Positions 22,720 to 33,995 of a stretch of DNA of 64,000 nt are shown here, piece after piece. The DNA is taken from contig OZ007517.1 of assembly GCA_963931865.1 (NCBI GenBank), positions 1,801,400 to 1,865,399 of the forward strand, in the 5' to 3' direction. Origin of the DNA: Axinella damicornis (Eukaryota; Porifera; Demospongiae; Axinellida; Axinellidae). The translations under genes were made by a program, and so were the position numbers. Under the pieces are notes generated by a model, which ran no database searches, was not told the origin of the DNA, and saw nothing but the letters and a program-made list of their open reading frames with translations. Positions within the stretch are counted from its first letter, which is position 1; each line of letters begins with the position of its first letter.

Positions 22720-23620
22720 CTAAACCAGGCAGTTTTCACAGCTCCACAGCTTTTCAGTTGTTAGCCAAAATGCCTTTGGAATATCTGGCTTGCAATCATT
22801 GTGGCCCCATTCATTGCAGGTATGGCACTGAATCATCTTGCCACTACTGTGTGGCAACCTGCATGTACAGTAAACTTTCACTTCTCTTGTGCTTGAAATG
22901 CGACGTCGCATTCCCCGGGGCTTTTCTCTCTCTGGGAAAGGTATAAGTTTCCCTTCTTGAAAGCAGTCACAGAGGTGTTTTCTCATCTGGGTTTGATGAT
23001 ACCTCACTAGGTGAGGGTCCTGCCCATTGCACAGTGTGACGGCATTTGCGACTGCAAAGAGTGCGCAGTCACCACCCCCGCTCTGTCTCTGTACCTCCAC
23101 AAACCGCAGTGTAAAACTGGAGCTCTTTGTCCGTACGATCACGGCAATTTGCTTCTTAAGGGTAGTGGACCCAGTGGAGTACGCAGGTATACTGTCATAT
23201 ACCTCAACGACATTTTCTGGGCACCGAAGGTTCGAAGCACATACCCAGTGTTGCTCGCACACGTTGATCACTTGAACAAAGTTTGTGCGGTTGGACTCCC
23301 ACTCTAACTCAGAGGCGAGGACAATGCTGTCCTGTAAGCCATTCTGATGTGGATGTTGCTTCTGCAGAAGTTTGTTGGCCGCATTGATGTGTCTGTCCAT
23401 CAGCCACGCACCATTTAATAGCTGGTCCTTGTCTATGTCCCGAAGCACAAGCCGCTTCAACCAAAAAATCTTGCTGAGCAACATGTGCATCAGCATCAAC
23501 AACCTCGTAGCATTCTTCTAGGTCAGCTCCCTCCTTTGTCTTTTGTTGTGGGCCACAGATTTCACCTTGAGGCTTCCCTGGAGATTCTGTGCATGTTTTT
23601 GCACCTGGTAATTAAGTATT
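22720..23620 (-). CDS. Ulp1-like cysteine protease with C-terminal PHD finger
   Basis: The frame 22720-23472 holds a C48 (Ulp1/SENP-like) fold: WLMDRHINAANKLL, then the catalytic His in CEQHWVCAS, Asp in VEVYDSIPAY, Gln in EVQRQSGGGDC and Cys in GGGDCALFAVA. A PHD-type finger follows: CTC, CHTC, GHNDC and CENC supply the C4HC3 ligands. The N-terminal part continues in another frame from about 23470 (EECYEVVDADAHVAQQD), the switch falling on a T6 run. Ulp1-type proteases are known cargo of plant Mutator-like elements; here one lies inside an animal MULE. It may be a separate gene or the C-terminus of the transposase polyprotein, since the linker exons run between them on the same strand. Confidence 0.78.
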
Positions 23621-23679
23621 TGGATATCAGTGAATGTATAGCATAGAGGAACTTAGTAGCGTGTTATGTACCTGCATAC

Positions 23680-24541
23680 ATCTTTTGCAGTTCTTCCAAT
23701 GAGGGCATAGGTGGTGGTAGAGGTGGGATATCCTCATGCATAGGTGGTGGTAGAGGTGTATTATCCTCATCCTTAGTACCAGATTGGTCTGCATAATAAA
23801 TAATATATTATTATTATACTGCTATTAGCCGCATTCCCAGGCTCTTTGCTATACATAGAGGTCAATTTGCAAATGGAGATACCCTATAGGAGTGGCTAGT
23901 ACAATACACTGGTTGCTCTGTACAATACCTGCTTCACTGTGGACAAAAGAATTGGGAAGTCCGTCTTCTTCAATGGCAGCCAGTAGTGCAGGATCTGCAC
24001 CAGAAAGTATGTCCTCATCAGACCAGAGATCGTCCTCATCAGACCAGAGATTGTATTCATCAGACCCGAGATGGTCTGGATGCATGTGCACTGTTTGTGA
24101 TAAAGCAGTTGTATGTATTCGAATAACTGCCCATGCATGTAAACACATGTCGGCATAAGATACAGATAAGTGGAGAGCAAAACTCTTTTGAATCAGAGCT
24201 ACACTTCTACTCACTAGGTGACTGGATTGAAGCATCATGACTTTCCATGCCATCCTTGCAGATCAACTGCCAGAGAATGTCAAGTGCCTCATCAGGATTG
24301 GACATGTCCTCATCTATGCATGGTATATTTTTTGTGTATGACACAGCTACAGGGGCACACATTCTGTTTTTCAGGGCTAATTAGAGCATGCATGTACATA
24401 CCATTGTTGGTTTCTGCTTTGTGCTGTGCAGTACTTGCAGTATCAGGGCACTTTGATTCTGTTGTATGAGAAATATTAATAGAGTTGCGATATATAAATA
24501 GTTGTTACCTTCTGCATTAGGAGCACATGTGCATGTCAGTC
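23680..24541 (-). CDS. Acidic linker exons between MULE transposase and Ulp1 region
   Basis: Short minus-strand coding stretches separated by intron-like gaps: an acidic segment with LWSDEDDLWSDEDILSG (about 24000-24090), DEDMSNPDEALDILWQLICK (about 24255-24315), and a proline-rich segment with PPLPPPMPSLEELQKMY (about 23680-23790). Exact splice sites are not settled. They could be the middle of one long protein. Confidence 0.45.
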
Positions 24542-27177
24542 ACCTGGATATGGGCGTTTTCTGCTTGACTTCACCTTCTTCCCGGGTTGGGTGAGGTTCG
24601 GTTTCTTCTGCCCACTCTCAGTGCAGTTTGAACCCTTTGAATGCTTCACTGGAGAACCTATAAACAGATACACTGTAATAGGGCTGTATAGAACTAGAAC
24701 ATGCTTGTTACCTTGTGCATCAGGAGCAGAGATAACATCACAGTCACCAGGGCGTGGACGTTTTCGTCCTGACTTCTTTTCCTTTCGGCTGCGAGCATTC
24801 TTTCGAAGTTGTGTGAGGTTTAATCTCTTCTTTCCGGTTGACATGTCATCTTGCCCAATGCACATCTTAGCCGCCAAAATATGGTAGCATTGGGATGTGG
24901 ACGGGCAAGAGCATGTTTCTCTTGGGAAGAGAGTGACCACGTGAGGAGATTTTGAACCCATTACTGTGAAGGTATGCAGCTTAGGATCAATGCTGATTTT
25001 ATTCTGCTCGAGGACTCGCTTTGCACGCTCCCTTTGGCTCAGATGGCAAGTTGCCGTGCTTGTGTCCTGCTCCTGGGTGCTAGCATTGGGGGGATCAGGC
25101 AAAGAAGTATCTAGACTTCCTTTGATTCGCTCAACAATTTTCTCTGGGGCATAGGTATTGTGCTCAGGTACGAGGGATGGCTGTGATTTTGCTAGAGCAG
25201 AGAATTTTCTGTGCAGGTGATAGTTTCCAAGGCCTTGTTGGCCACGAGCAATCTCTACCCTGTAGTATCCTTGCAAGTAGTGTAGGGCTAAGACCATACA
25301 ATCTACTGGAGCCTCCCGCCATTGTTGCAAATCTTTGAGGACATAGTTCATCCCCTCAGCCTGGTTATTTGTCACCCCACTGTAGGGGTCATACACACCA
25401 TATGGTTCAATTGCCCACCTTGCAATTGACTCAATATCTGGGTGTATGTTTGTGCGGTAGTAGTCGAAAAATGGGGCACTCCACTTCTTAGCCATTTGTG
25501 TCAACTTTAGTGTGTATCCTTCTTTTGTAGGGAGATGAAAAAGGGCCCTGACATCACTCAGATACACAGACACATCCTGTGCTGGAGCACCATGGCTTCG
25601 GAGCCACCTCATTGCATCCCTAAAAAGATGATTCCAACATCTGAGGTGAGGTGCTGTTGGCAGATGGTTTCTGATGGTATTCACGTAGGCCTGTTCTTCA
25701 TCTGTCACTATAGGTTTTGCTGTTTTCGTGAGGGAGGGTACCAGCTTGCAGCAGATGGAAAAGAACTCCTCGTGACATTCTTGCAACTTCCTTTCGTGTA
25801 GTAGAAAGGCCACTGGAATGACCGGTGCTTCTTCAAAAAGGGTGTGTCGGAAAGTCAGGGTTGATATGTAGAAATCCCCCAATTGAAAGGTGGTATCATA
25901 AGATAGTAATTGGGGTGAGGGTGAGTCCACTAGTAACACTCGATCGAGCTCTTCAAGTAGTGCTGTGTGAGCACAGACACATACTAGGTCAGGGTGTGTA
26001 CGTATTGCATGCACAAAATCAGGCATATCTGTTGCCAGTTCGTGGAGGTTATATAAAGAATCATGTGACAAACGTTGCCTCTCAAGCATCTTATGTCTGA
26101 CATTCTTTACCTGTTTCTTATTACGAGGCTGCAGAACAGAAGCGTGTGTTGGGGGTGGAACTTGGGTGATGTGGCTCCTGTAAACCTTTGCTGTTGTGGT
26201 GTGCGTACATTCCTTTTCTAGGCTTCGAAGAACAGATGGGCATGTTCGAATGTGTGGCCTTGTGATGTGCTTTGCAGAGTTTCCGTGGTGGAAGTTGACC
26301 GCAGCATTTTCATCCCCAATGTAGTGTATTAGGACCACCTTTGAACTACTTGGGGTGAGCAGTTGGTAGGCATGCTTCATGAAAGCAGAGGATGGCCCAT
26401 TCGGTGTGCTTATCTGGAAATAAGACTTCTTCACTTTTGGATCTTTCTTTGGTAGCTGTCGTACTCCCTGGTTTGTCCACCGATAAAGGTCACAGCGCCA
26501 ATCCTCTGTAATGGTTAAAAGTGTATGAATTGGCTTGAACAACAATCCTCTTTAGCTGTCAATCATCGGTTGTAGAATAATAGTCGTTAACATTATCATG
26601 AGGCTTCTACATGTGAGTCTTACTATTCACTAACTAGAGGAACAAAACTAACTGCTTTATTTTTTCTCCTTGCAGGTAATCTGCAAATGAAGATAATTAT
26701 GTATACATGTACGGCAACAGAGTCTGATCGGTGATCGGCAGTGTTTGCTTCCGCAACTCTGAGTCTTCCGAAGTGGATAAATTGGGAATGGAATGGTGTA
26801 GGCTTTGTTACACATTATGAACTTTGCAAAGTTCCTCCTAACATTTCCCAATAAGCTAGTAGTTAGCTATATTAAAACTGGCACTGTATTCTATAGCTAA
26901 CACTGTACTATGCGTATTCTATGATAAAACAGGCTTTGCACACAGCACAACAAAAAGTGCGGGTAAGGGATGAGAAACAAATAGTGGCCTTCTATACTTT
27001 TATGGATGATGCTGTCATACCCTGCTTTGTGTCATCATCGCTCCGATAGATGTATATCTCTCCAGCCTTTGGTGTTGCCGGTGGGAGAGTTGATACTCCA
27101 TCAACAGGTGGGTTCTTCAGGAGGGCGACAACTTCTGAAATCGCTAAGGGCGCCACCTGAACTCGAAAGACACTCAT
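24541..27177 (-). CDS. MULE transposase with SWIM zinc finger
   Basis: Exon 1 is 27021-27177 (MSVFRVQVAPLAISEVVALL, start ATG at 27175-27177) and ends AAGCAGG before GTATGA. Exon 2 begins at 26505 and joins in phase 1, giving Glu then DWRCDLYRWTNQG. The catalytic core reads LLSYDTTFQLGDFY (first Asp), IVTDEEQAYVNTI (second Asp) with the downstream Cys/His pair in RCWNHLFRDA, and GVTNNQAEGMNYVLK (Glu). A SWIM finger, CSCPSTSQCYH, follows at the C-terminus, then a basic tail that reaches a TGA at about 24540, near a likely donor. No disruption is seen in the 660-residue exon, so the element could be recently active. Confidence 0.88.
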
Positions 27178-27866
27178 TTTCAATCTTCGCTACATATGTT
27201 CACTTTGTATCTTCCCGCCAATATGTGCACGATTAATGCGCCAACTAGCTGCAGCGCTGCTATGCGCATGCAGCCCTGCCCCTCGAGCCCCTCCCCTGTA
27301 CAAGTTCGTGCGCTTTCCACTAGCGTACTGTTCCGTAATTTAGCAAATGGGATATATATTATACACGTAGAACAACTAACCTGATTGTCTGGTGGTAGAC
27401 AACGGAGTCTTGTAGCTTTAGCTACAAGTTTTAGACCGTCTTGTGCGATTTTCGTGGTTCCGCCATTGTTCCGTGTTTTAGACCGCCGTTCCGTTCCGTT
27501 CCGTTCCGCTCCGTTCCGTGAAATAGTCCCCACCTAACACGTGGGTGTTTAGCTATTATGAGTTCTGAATGTGTATTGCTGTATGGCTAATGTGTGCCCT
27601 ACGGACAAGGACGACCGCAATTCGAGCAACTCAAATGGACTCCTAGCCTGTGTCCATCCGCATCAAAGAGGATTAACGCAGGTGCTACCACCTTGTCAAA
27701 CTGCAAAATGTTGAGTGGTGGACCTTTCTGCTAAGGACAAAAGGAATGAAGCAACTGGAATGAACTGCTGTGCGTACTCTTGAGTTGTTACAGTAGCATG
27801 TCTCACGCATTCTAGCAGCATCTCATGCATTTTCACAGCACATCTCACTCATTTACTTGCTAAGTA

Positions 27867-28092
27867 AGGTAACGGAGGGGGTTTCCGGACAGTAGGGGGT
27901 TTCCGGACACGGCCCCAGCTTTCGCTCTCTAGAAGCAGTTTTTGCTAACAACTGCACAGCGTTGGAAGTTCGAAGGTAGGGTATGCATGGGCACTTACCA
28001 TAATTCGGAAGAACTGCTAACGGAGCGAATGCGAGAGGCATGAAGTGCGTGTCCGGAATCAAAAGACTGTCCGGAAACCCCCTCCGTTACCT
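27867..28092. mobile_element. MITE with TA target duplication
   Basis: 226 bp; inverted ends AGGTAACGGAGGGGGTTTCC plus GGACAG, flanked by TA (27865-27866, 28093-28094). An internal near-repeat of the end motif (GGGGGTTTCCGGACA) lies at about 27886-27900. The TA duplication suggests a Tc1/mariner-type parent. Confidence 0.8.
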
Positions 28093-28371
28093 TAGTTGGC
28101 ATCTCTGCACATGTATCAGTTAAATTCCTATGGTAACGTGACGATATCATGTGGTGGGTGTGGTCGGTAAAGAGTTAATCTGGCCCTATTGGAGCATGAA
28201 AAATGAAAATACCAGAATGTTCTAATATAATTATACTCACACAGAGACACAGCCGTTCTGGGTAACACCCACCTACCTCTCCCTCTACCACCATTTCTTG
28301 TTAGTGTCTATAATACCATCAACTCAGATGATGCAGACCTGACTATACAACCAATAGCTACATGTAGGGCA

Positions 28372-28656
28372 GGGGAGGGCCTGGTACATTTTCTCACGTG
28401 AGCATGACGTAATCAAAAAACGGCAAAATTTTCAGAACGAGGACGCTACGTTTTGCGTGTTATTCAACGATCTACATGTTCAACAATCGGTGAGTATGAC
28501 AGTCGCCCCCCGCTAGCTAGATACGTGTGGTATCTTACTTGGTACTTCGCTCTTCTTGCTGTTCTGAGACCCACGTATGCCCACGTTCATTTAGGTCTTT
28601 CTACCTCTTTCTACCCTTGACGTCACTCACGTGAGGAAATGTACCAGGCCCTCCCC
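28372..28656. mobile_element. MITE, ends GGGAGGGCCTGGTACATTT
   Basis: Inverted ends continue as TCTCACGTGAG. A diverged copy lies at 48821-49078 in the subtilase intron. No clear target duplication. Confidence 0.75.
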
Positions 28657-29250
28657 ACTTTACCGTACTGCAAGCGATGAAAAGCTGGGCGTGGGACTGG
28701 GAACCAGGCTACCAGCTCATTTACTATAGTCACCTAGCTGTCTCTAGCATGCACCTGTCTCTGTTTACTATTTACACTACTTCTGTATAGACTTGATTAC
28801 TTTGTAGATCTTAAAATATATTAAGTCATACAGGATATGGTTTGACCTGATCTGATTGATATACCTGCATCTTAATTGTTCAGTTTTTGTGTCTGCAAAC
28901 AGTTGTTACACCTAAATGACCTACATATATATATATAAATGCTAGCCAAGATTTTGAACCCTTACACCACAATTATTGGCCTCACTGCACTCGGCAATAT
29001 AGTGTACAGTACTAGGCCGCCTCCTTCTGTTGCTGCCATTCTGGCAAAGAAACTGGACATTGTACTGAGCTTGGAGTTGGTTTCTTTATAGGTTCATAGG
29101 CCAAGGAGAGTTTGGTGAGGTGTATCAAGGAACAGCCATCAACATTCTTGGGCCAGATACCGGACCAACACTAGTTGCTGTGAAGGTAGGGAAACTCTGT
29201 AGCAAGCCTTGCATTGTGGAAATGCTAATATACATACACATGTATTAACC

Positions 29251-30724
29251 ACCGTATATCTGGAATTTTTCGTGTAGTAAAATTTTCGTGTTTTATTATT
29301 TCGTGTCGTAATATTTTCGTGGATTGGGTTACCCACGAAAAATTTTTTACGGCAACTTCTCTGACACGTCGGAGAAAAGAAATTCGAAGGGCTTGCTGCG
29401 AGGCTACCGCGTTTATCCGGAACCTTGGGAAGCAGCTGTTGGCCAAGAACTCGTAAATGAAAACCTAGGAACGCCACAGACAGGTACCCGCATACGCTAT
29501 GGCAGTAAAGAACGAAACGATTATCGGACACTTAGGCCACTCCAAATTAATTACTTGTTTCTCATCCCCCCCCCCAGGTGAAGTACATGCGGGCGGGCGG
29601 CACCGGAAGTGCTAATTAATTAATTATGACGTCACTTCCTGGAGCTGCAAAAACACTTATTTAATATACTTGCACAAATGCAAACGTATTATATTTGCAC
29701 AAACACATACTGTATTGAGACACTGTATAACACTGGCACAAAATTTTATGCAAACATAACCTCTAAACAGTTGTACTTGCAAAAACAAAAGAAAACCCCA
29801 AATACACACTATTTCTTAATTTTCTCTTTCTCTGAACAGTCGGCACACTGTGGAAGGTGAGAAGACTCATCAGCATTCAAATCGTCCGTAGAACCACAGT
29901 ACCGTACACAAATCGCTTCATATCCAGCACTGTAATAAAGTTTTTCAACCGGTTCGTAGCAGTTTAAGCATCTCGTATACACTGGTAAGTCATTACCCAG
30001 ATCTTCAATAGGTGACCCGCATGTAAAAGAGACATTTGGGCCAGCATCATCACATCAAAAGCATTAACAGCGGGTGGACGGGGGACTGGGTCAGGAGCTT
30101 GATCAGCAAAAGTCACAAAAAACTTAATGTATGGCCCAAATGTAGTGACAACGTCAGCGATAGGAAGATCAACACTTGTTTTGTCTAGTTGATGTTTTTC
30201 CTTTCCAACAAAACACGACTCAAGTTGTACTTGGTCCCGAGGACATGGCAGTGGCTTATTAATGCGGAGCAAGATTTTTTCGCGAAACAGACTTTCAAAT
30301 GTAGCTTCTGGGGACAAAGTTCTCATAATTTCCCATCCTAGCAAAGTTCTGGAGTCTTCTTTGGCCACCACAAGTACGTTCAGCAACACCATCTACATGG
30401 TGGGCATTAAACAGACATGAAAACGGTTTCTCAAGCATCTACTTGGTATGTACACGCAAGAGTGTTTAAAAGGTTTCTGAGATGCAGGCTGAATTTGTCT
30501 GCTTTCCACGCTATATGTACAAAACGTCAATAGGCGTAGCCCACCGCTAGCTACCTACATGTACAGTAGACACTATTTTAACATACAAATACCCCTTATT
30601 TTTAACTTACTTATGATTGTGACAACTGTAGACTTACCATGTATATAGAACAACAGCAACGCCGGCTTAGTAGCTCTCCTCGATCCTCGTAGTTTTTTAC
30701 AACGAAAATTTCCAGATATACGGT
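29251..30724. mobile_element. Transposon in kinase intron 1
   Basis: Inverted ends ACCGTATATCTGGAA then TTTTCGT face each other at 29251 and 30724, enclosing 1.47 kb. A minus-strand frame at 29964-30392 (142 residues, with DLPIADVVTTFGPYIKFFVT) is the only sizeable coding stretch and is not recognised. It also holds the solo Harbinger-like end at about 29536. No clear target duplication. Confidence 0.6.
29964..30392 (-). CDS. Unrecognised 142-residue frame inside the intronic transposon
   Basis: The protein reads plausibly (balanced composition; ESLFREKILLRINKPLPCP, PAVNAFDVMMLAQMSLLHAG) but shows no motif I can name. It may be the remnant of the element's own protein. Confidence 0.35.
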   Translation of the reverse strand: MVLLNVLVVAKEDSRTLLGWEIMRTLSPEATFESLFREKILLRINKPLPCPRDQVQLESCFVGKEKHQLDKTSVDLPIADVVTTFGPYIKFFVTFADQAPDPVPRPPAVNAFDVMMLAQMSLLHAGHLLKIWVMTYQCIRDA

Positions 30725-32009
30725 ATAAGCTAACCTTGTGAGCACCACGGAATGTTTCTGCAGACTCTCAGGAAGGGGTCTATTGTTGAGGAGCAGAGAA
30801 AGTTCTTATGTGAGGCTGTCCTGATGAGGTGTGTGTGTGTGTGTGTGTGTGTATGGAAGAATTGCATTAAAACCCTATGTATGTCATGATCGATGGATAT
30901 ATTTTCTTGGTTTGGCTGGGATGACTAAGTTAATGAGGAGATTCCAATAGCACAGTTATTCCCCAAGCCCAATGGCTGGTGTCCCTCTGAAGGATGTACA
31001 CTGAGGTCATTCTTCTCAATTTTGGGGCAAGGGTGGTTGCATCCTGATGGAGAAGAAAAATCTCTGTGATTAACCACTAGGCCACTATAACAACTCCCTA
31101 CTTATGACAAGGAAGTTTATATATGTGTGGCGCTCCTGGACAGAAATCGAGTATTATTCTGGAATGCAATTATTGAGATAACGGGATTAAAAGTCTCAAT
31201 CTTCATCGCTCTCTAGCTCCCATTGTACAACAGCTAGAAACATGGGACAAACTAGCAGCAAGATGGATCCCTTGTCTAAGAAATAACCAGGTCTGAAGGA
31301 TAGCGATGGAGCAAAGACAGCGCAGTAAGCATTATAACAGTATTGGTACACCAAAAACATACTGTCGATCCATATAGTAGCAACCTAACACTCAGTGCAT
31401 AGGTTCTGTTGGCCTGTTTTGCATCAGAGGCGCTTCTGTTTTAGACAAAGGATCCCTCTCACTGTTGGCGTTTGACCCCATGCAGAGATACAGAGCCTTG
31501 CCAAATTGTATCGCGTGTTTACAGTACCACATGATTGTGTATTATTTGTAAAGCCCTGAGGTCAATGCACTTTCGTGGGTGTAACTACTCGTACTAGCAA
31601 CAAATAGTACTGAGACTTGTGCACCACGTTGGGGAAGCCCCAAGGCCTTGATTAGTGCCACTAACTCATTTCTGACCAAGGCAGAATAATATTCGATTTC
31701 TATCCGGGACTGCCACATGTAACGTCTACTCATTCCACACACATGCACACACTCACCACACACACACACATGCACACACACTTACCACACACGCACACAC
31801 ACACACACACTCCCACAGCAATTTCTGCCACGACAACATTATGAAGATGCTAGGGGTATGTGTGGACACTGATCTAATTTACATCATCATGGAACTCATG
31901 AGTGCTGGAGACCTACTCAAGTTCCTCAGAGATGCCAAGAAGGAACATGTAAATTGTCTTTAGCCGACTAAAATATTGTAGTTTCTTATTTCAACTGAAG
32001 TGGTACACG

Positions 32010-32263
32010 AAAGTAAAAATTTTTTCTCCATAAATGGGATTTAGTGATCACTTGTCCTATTCCACCTCTTGAAAAAGTAAGGAAATAAGGGGGAAATACC
32101 ATTACCCATCCTCAGTCCCATCCCATTCTAGAATTTAGGGATGGGATGGGACTGAGGATGGGTAATGGCATTTCACCTTTACTTTTTAGAGAGGTGGAGT
32201 AGGACAGGCCATCACTAAATCCCTTTGATATTTTGGAGGAATTTTTTTACTTTCTTGTTTGCT
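32010..32263. repeat. 254-bp fold-back palindrome in kinase intron 3
   Basis: Left and right halves are inverted copies meeting at TTCTAGAA near 32131; outer ends AAAGTAAAAA...TTT and the mirrored TTTTTTTACTTT. GGGATTTAGTGAT, GAGGTGGA and CCCATCCTCAGTCCCATC are shared by both arms. Probably a fold-back MITE. Confidence 0.8.
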
Positions 32264-32544
32264 AGCTTTTTTAGAGTGCATGAAATGCGTAGCCTAGGGT
32301 GACTTTGTAAAACTTTGTAACGGTAAGTGCAACGTCAACTTCAGAGTATGGATACAGGATGTATGCCCTGAAGTCTTGCTACTTAATCACCATGTCAATA
32401 AAGGAAACCATGTCTCCGTGATGGCACAGTGACCATGCACCTGGACCAGGAATGTATTCCTCTGGGCTTGATGCTTCATTCTATTTCCATTAAGAATATT
32501 ATGCCATGCATTATAGGTGTTGGTGTTGCAATCAATGATTATTA

Positions 32545-32760
32545 CCAAGGCAGCCAAATTCGCCCTAACACAAAATGGGTGGGGCCTATAATGCCGAAAG
32601 GTCAATTCTCTAGAGTATACCTTGGCCAGGGAACTGTTGAATGCTGTTCACTTTCCAGGCTGCCCTTCGGGCACTTCAGCAGCCCCACAAACTTTCCTAC
32701 TCACTCTACCTAGCTATTCACACTCAAATAGGCCATCATTATATTCAGTAAGCTAGCCGA
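32545..32760. repeat. Dispersed repeat, copy 2
   Basis: Second copy of the repeat at 22040-22275, in the last kinase intron. Confidence 0.75.
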
Positions 32761-33477
32761 GGTCTTTTGCTTTTTAATTTTTTAATTTTATTTTCAAGTC
32801 TTGGAGGAATTCTTCAAGTACTGCGTGGCCACATCAGAGTGCCGATTTGACACTTGAAAGGGCCGCTAGCCACATCAAAGTGACACGCCCCCTTGTTGAT
32901 TCTGGTTGCCATGGGATAATATAAACAGATGAATAACTCTCAATAGTTGTATGTGAGTGATGTCATCTCATTATTATTCATGAGCAAGGTTGCACAATTT
33001 CGCTGATGTCGAGCTTCCTACGTTAAAATGGCGTCGTGCTAGAATGTCACAGAATCGTAGCTAGCCAAAACTGCCACTCTTACCAGTTTGCAGACAGAAG
33101 AAGTCATTGCGAGTACTATGGCGAAAGCAATGTTGTTCTGTATGTAAATTAGCTCAAGAAGTGCTTTAGTTGGTAAGCTATGCTTGACAAAAGTTTTGTA
33201 TGAGAAAGAAGAAAGAAGAAGATGACGAAATCGGTGTTTTTCATGAATTTGTTTCTTACTCCCGCATACTCTAAGGTACGTTCGCGAGTATTTTGGTGAA
33301 CTACTAGGCAGTATCATTCTGTCTGCATACTTGGTTTGGGGTTTTGTAGCTTCTTTGGCCATTGTTCTGCTAGTATATCAGTATGGTAAAATCGAAATTT
33401 CCTTGGCCGTCCCTAAATAGAGAACACTTGTGCCAAGTACATTGTCCACTGAGCTATCACTTGAAACTAGGCTTGTC

Positions 33478-33826
33478 TTTTCCCCCTTTCCTACCTCCCT
33501 ACCTCTCCCAACCTCATACTCCCCCTCCATTCTCCCCTCCTTTCTCTCCTTCTCTTCCCTCTCTTCTGCTCTTACCTTCCTTTCTCTTGTCCATTAACCC
33601 CCCCTCCTCCTTCCCTCTCTTTCTCCCCTCCTCCCTCCCCCTCCTTCCCTCCTGCTTCCCTCCTCTCTTCACCCTCTCCTTATCCTTCTCCACTTCCACT
33701 CCACTCAACTCTTCTCCTTCCTCCCCTCCCATCCCCTCTTCCCTCTCTCCCCTTCTCCCTTCCCTTTCCCCGGAGTCCCTTCCCCTCCCTTGCTCCCTCC
33801 CCTTCCCTCTCCTCTTCCCTCCACAT
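33478..33826. repeat. 350-bp polypyrimidine tract before a kinase exon
   Basis: Almost pure C/T sequence on the coding strand. It ends nine bases before the exon at 33835. Confidence 0.9.
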
Positions 33827-33995
33827 CCCAACAGGGTCCAGCATTGTTAACTTTGGCAGAACAGGTGAACATTTCCCTGGACGTAGCAAAGGGCTGTAAC
33901 TATTTGGAGCTACAGCACCGTCATTCATAAGGACATTGCTGCTCGCAACTGCCTTGTTTCAAGCAAGGGGGCAGATCGTGTTGTCAAGGTTGGAG

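Larger units (their letters stand above)
22385..27534. mobile_element. Autonomous Mutator-like transposon
   Basis: Inverted ends share CTATTTCACGGAACGGAGCG and then GGAACGG repeats, TCTAAAACACGGAACA and GGCGGAACCACGAAA. TAACACGTGG at 22375-22384 is repeated at 27535-27544, a 9-10 bp target duplication. Between the ends lie a minus-strand MULE transposase, acidic linker exons and a Ulp1-PHD region. Confidence 0.88.
29092..33995 (+). pseudogene. ROS1-like receptor tyrosine kinase, partial kinase domain
   Basis: Four exons join in frame: 29092-29185, 30764-30828, 31819-31948 and 33835-33995. They encode the N-lobe and catalytic loop: P-loop GQGEFGEVYQGTA, VAVK lysine, helix-C glutamate in FLCEAVLM, hinge YIIMELMSAGDLLKFLR, and DVAKGCNYLE then IHKDIAARNCLVS. 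VYQGTAINILG, VAVKTLRKGS and the HxDIAARN loop point to the ROS1/ALK/insulin-receptor group, ROS1 closest by memory. A one-base shift at about 33927 (after LELQH) breaks the last exon. No exon for DFG, the activation loop or the C-lobe is seen afterwards, and no extracellular or membrane part before. The loop has HKD instead of the usual HRD. Probably a decayed copy or a badly assembled gene. Confidence 0.75.
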
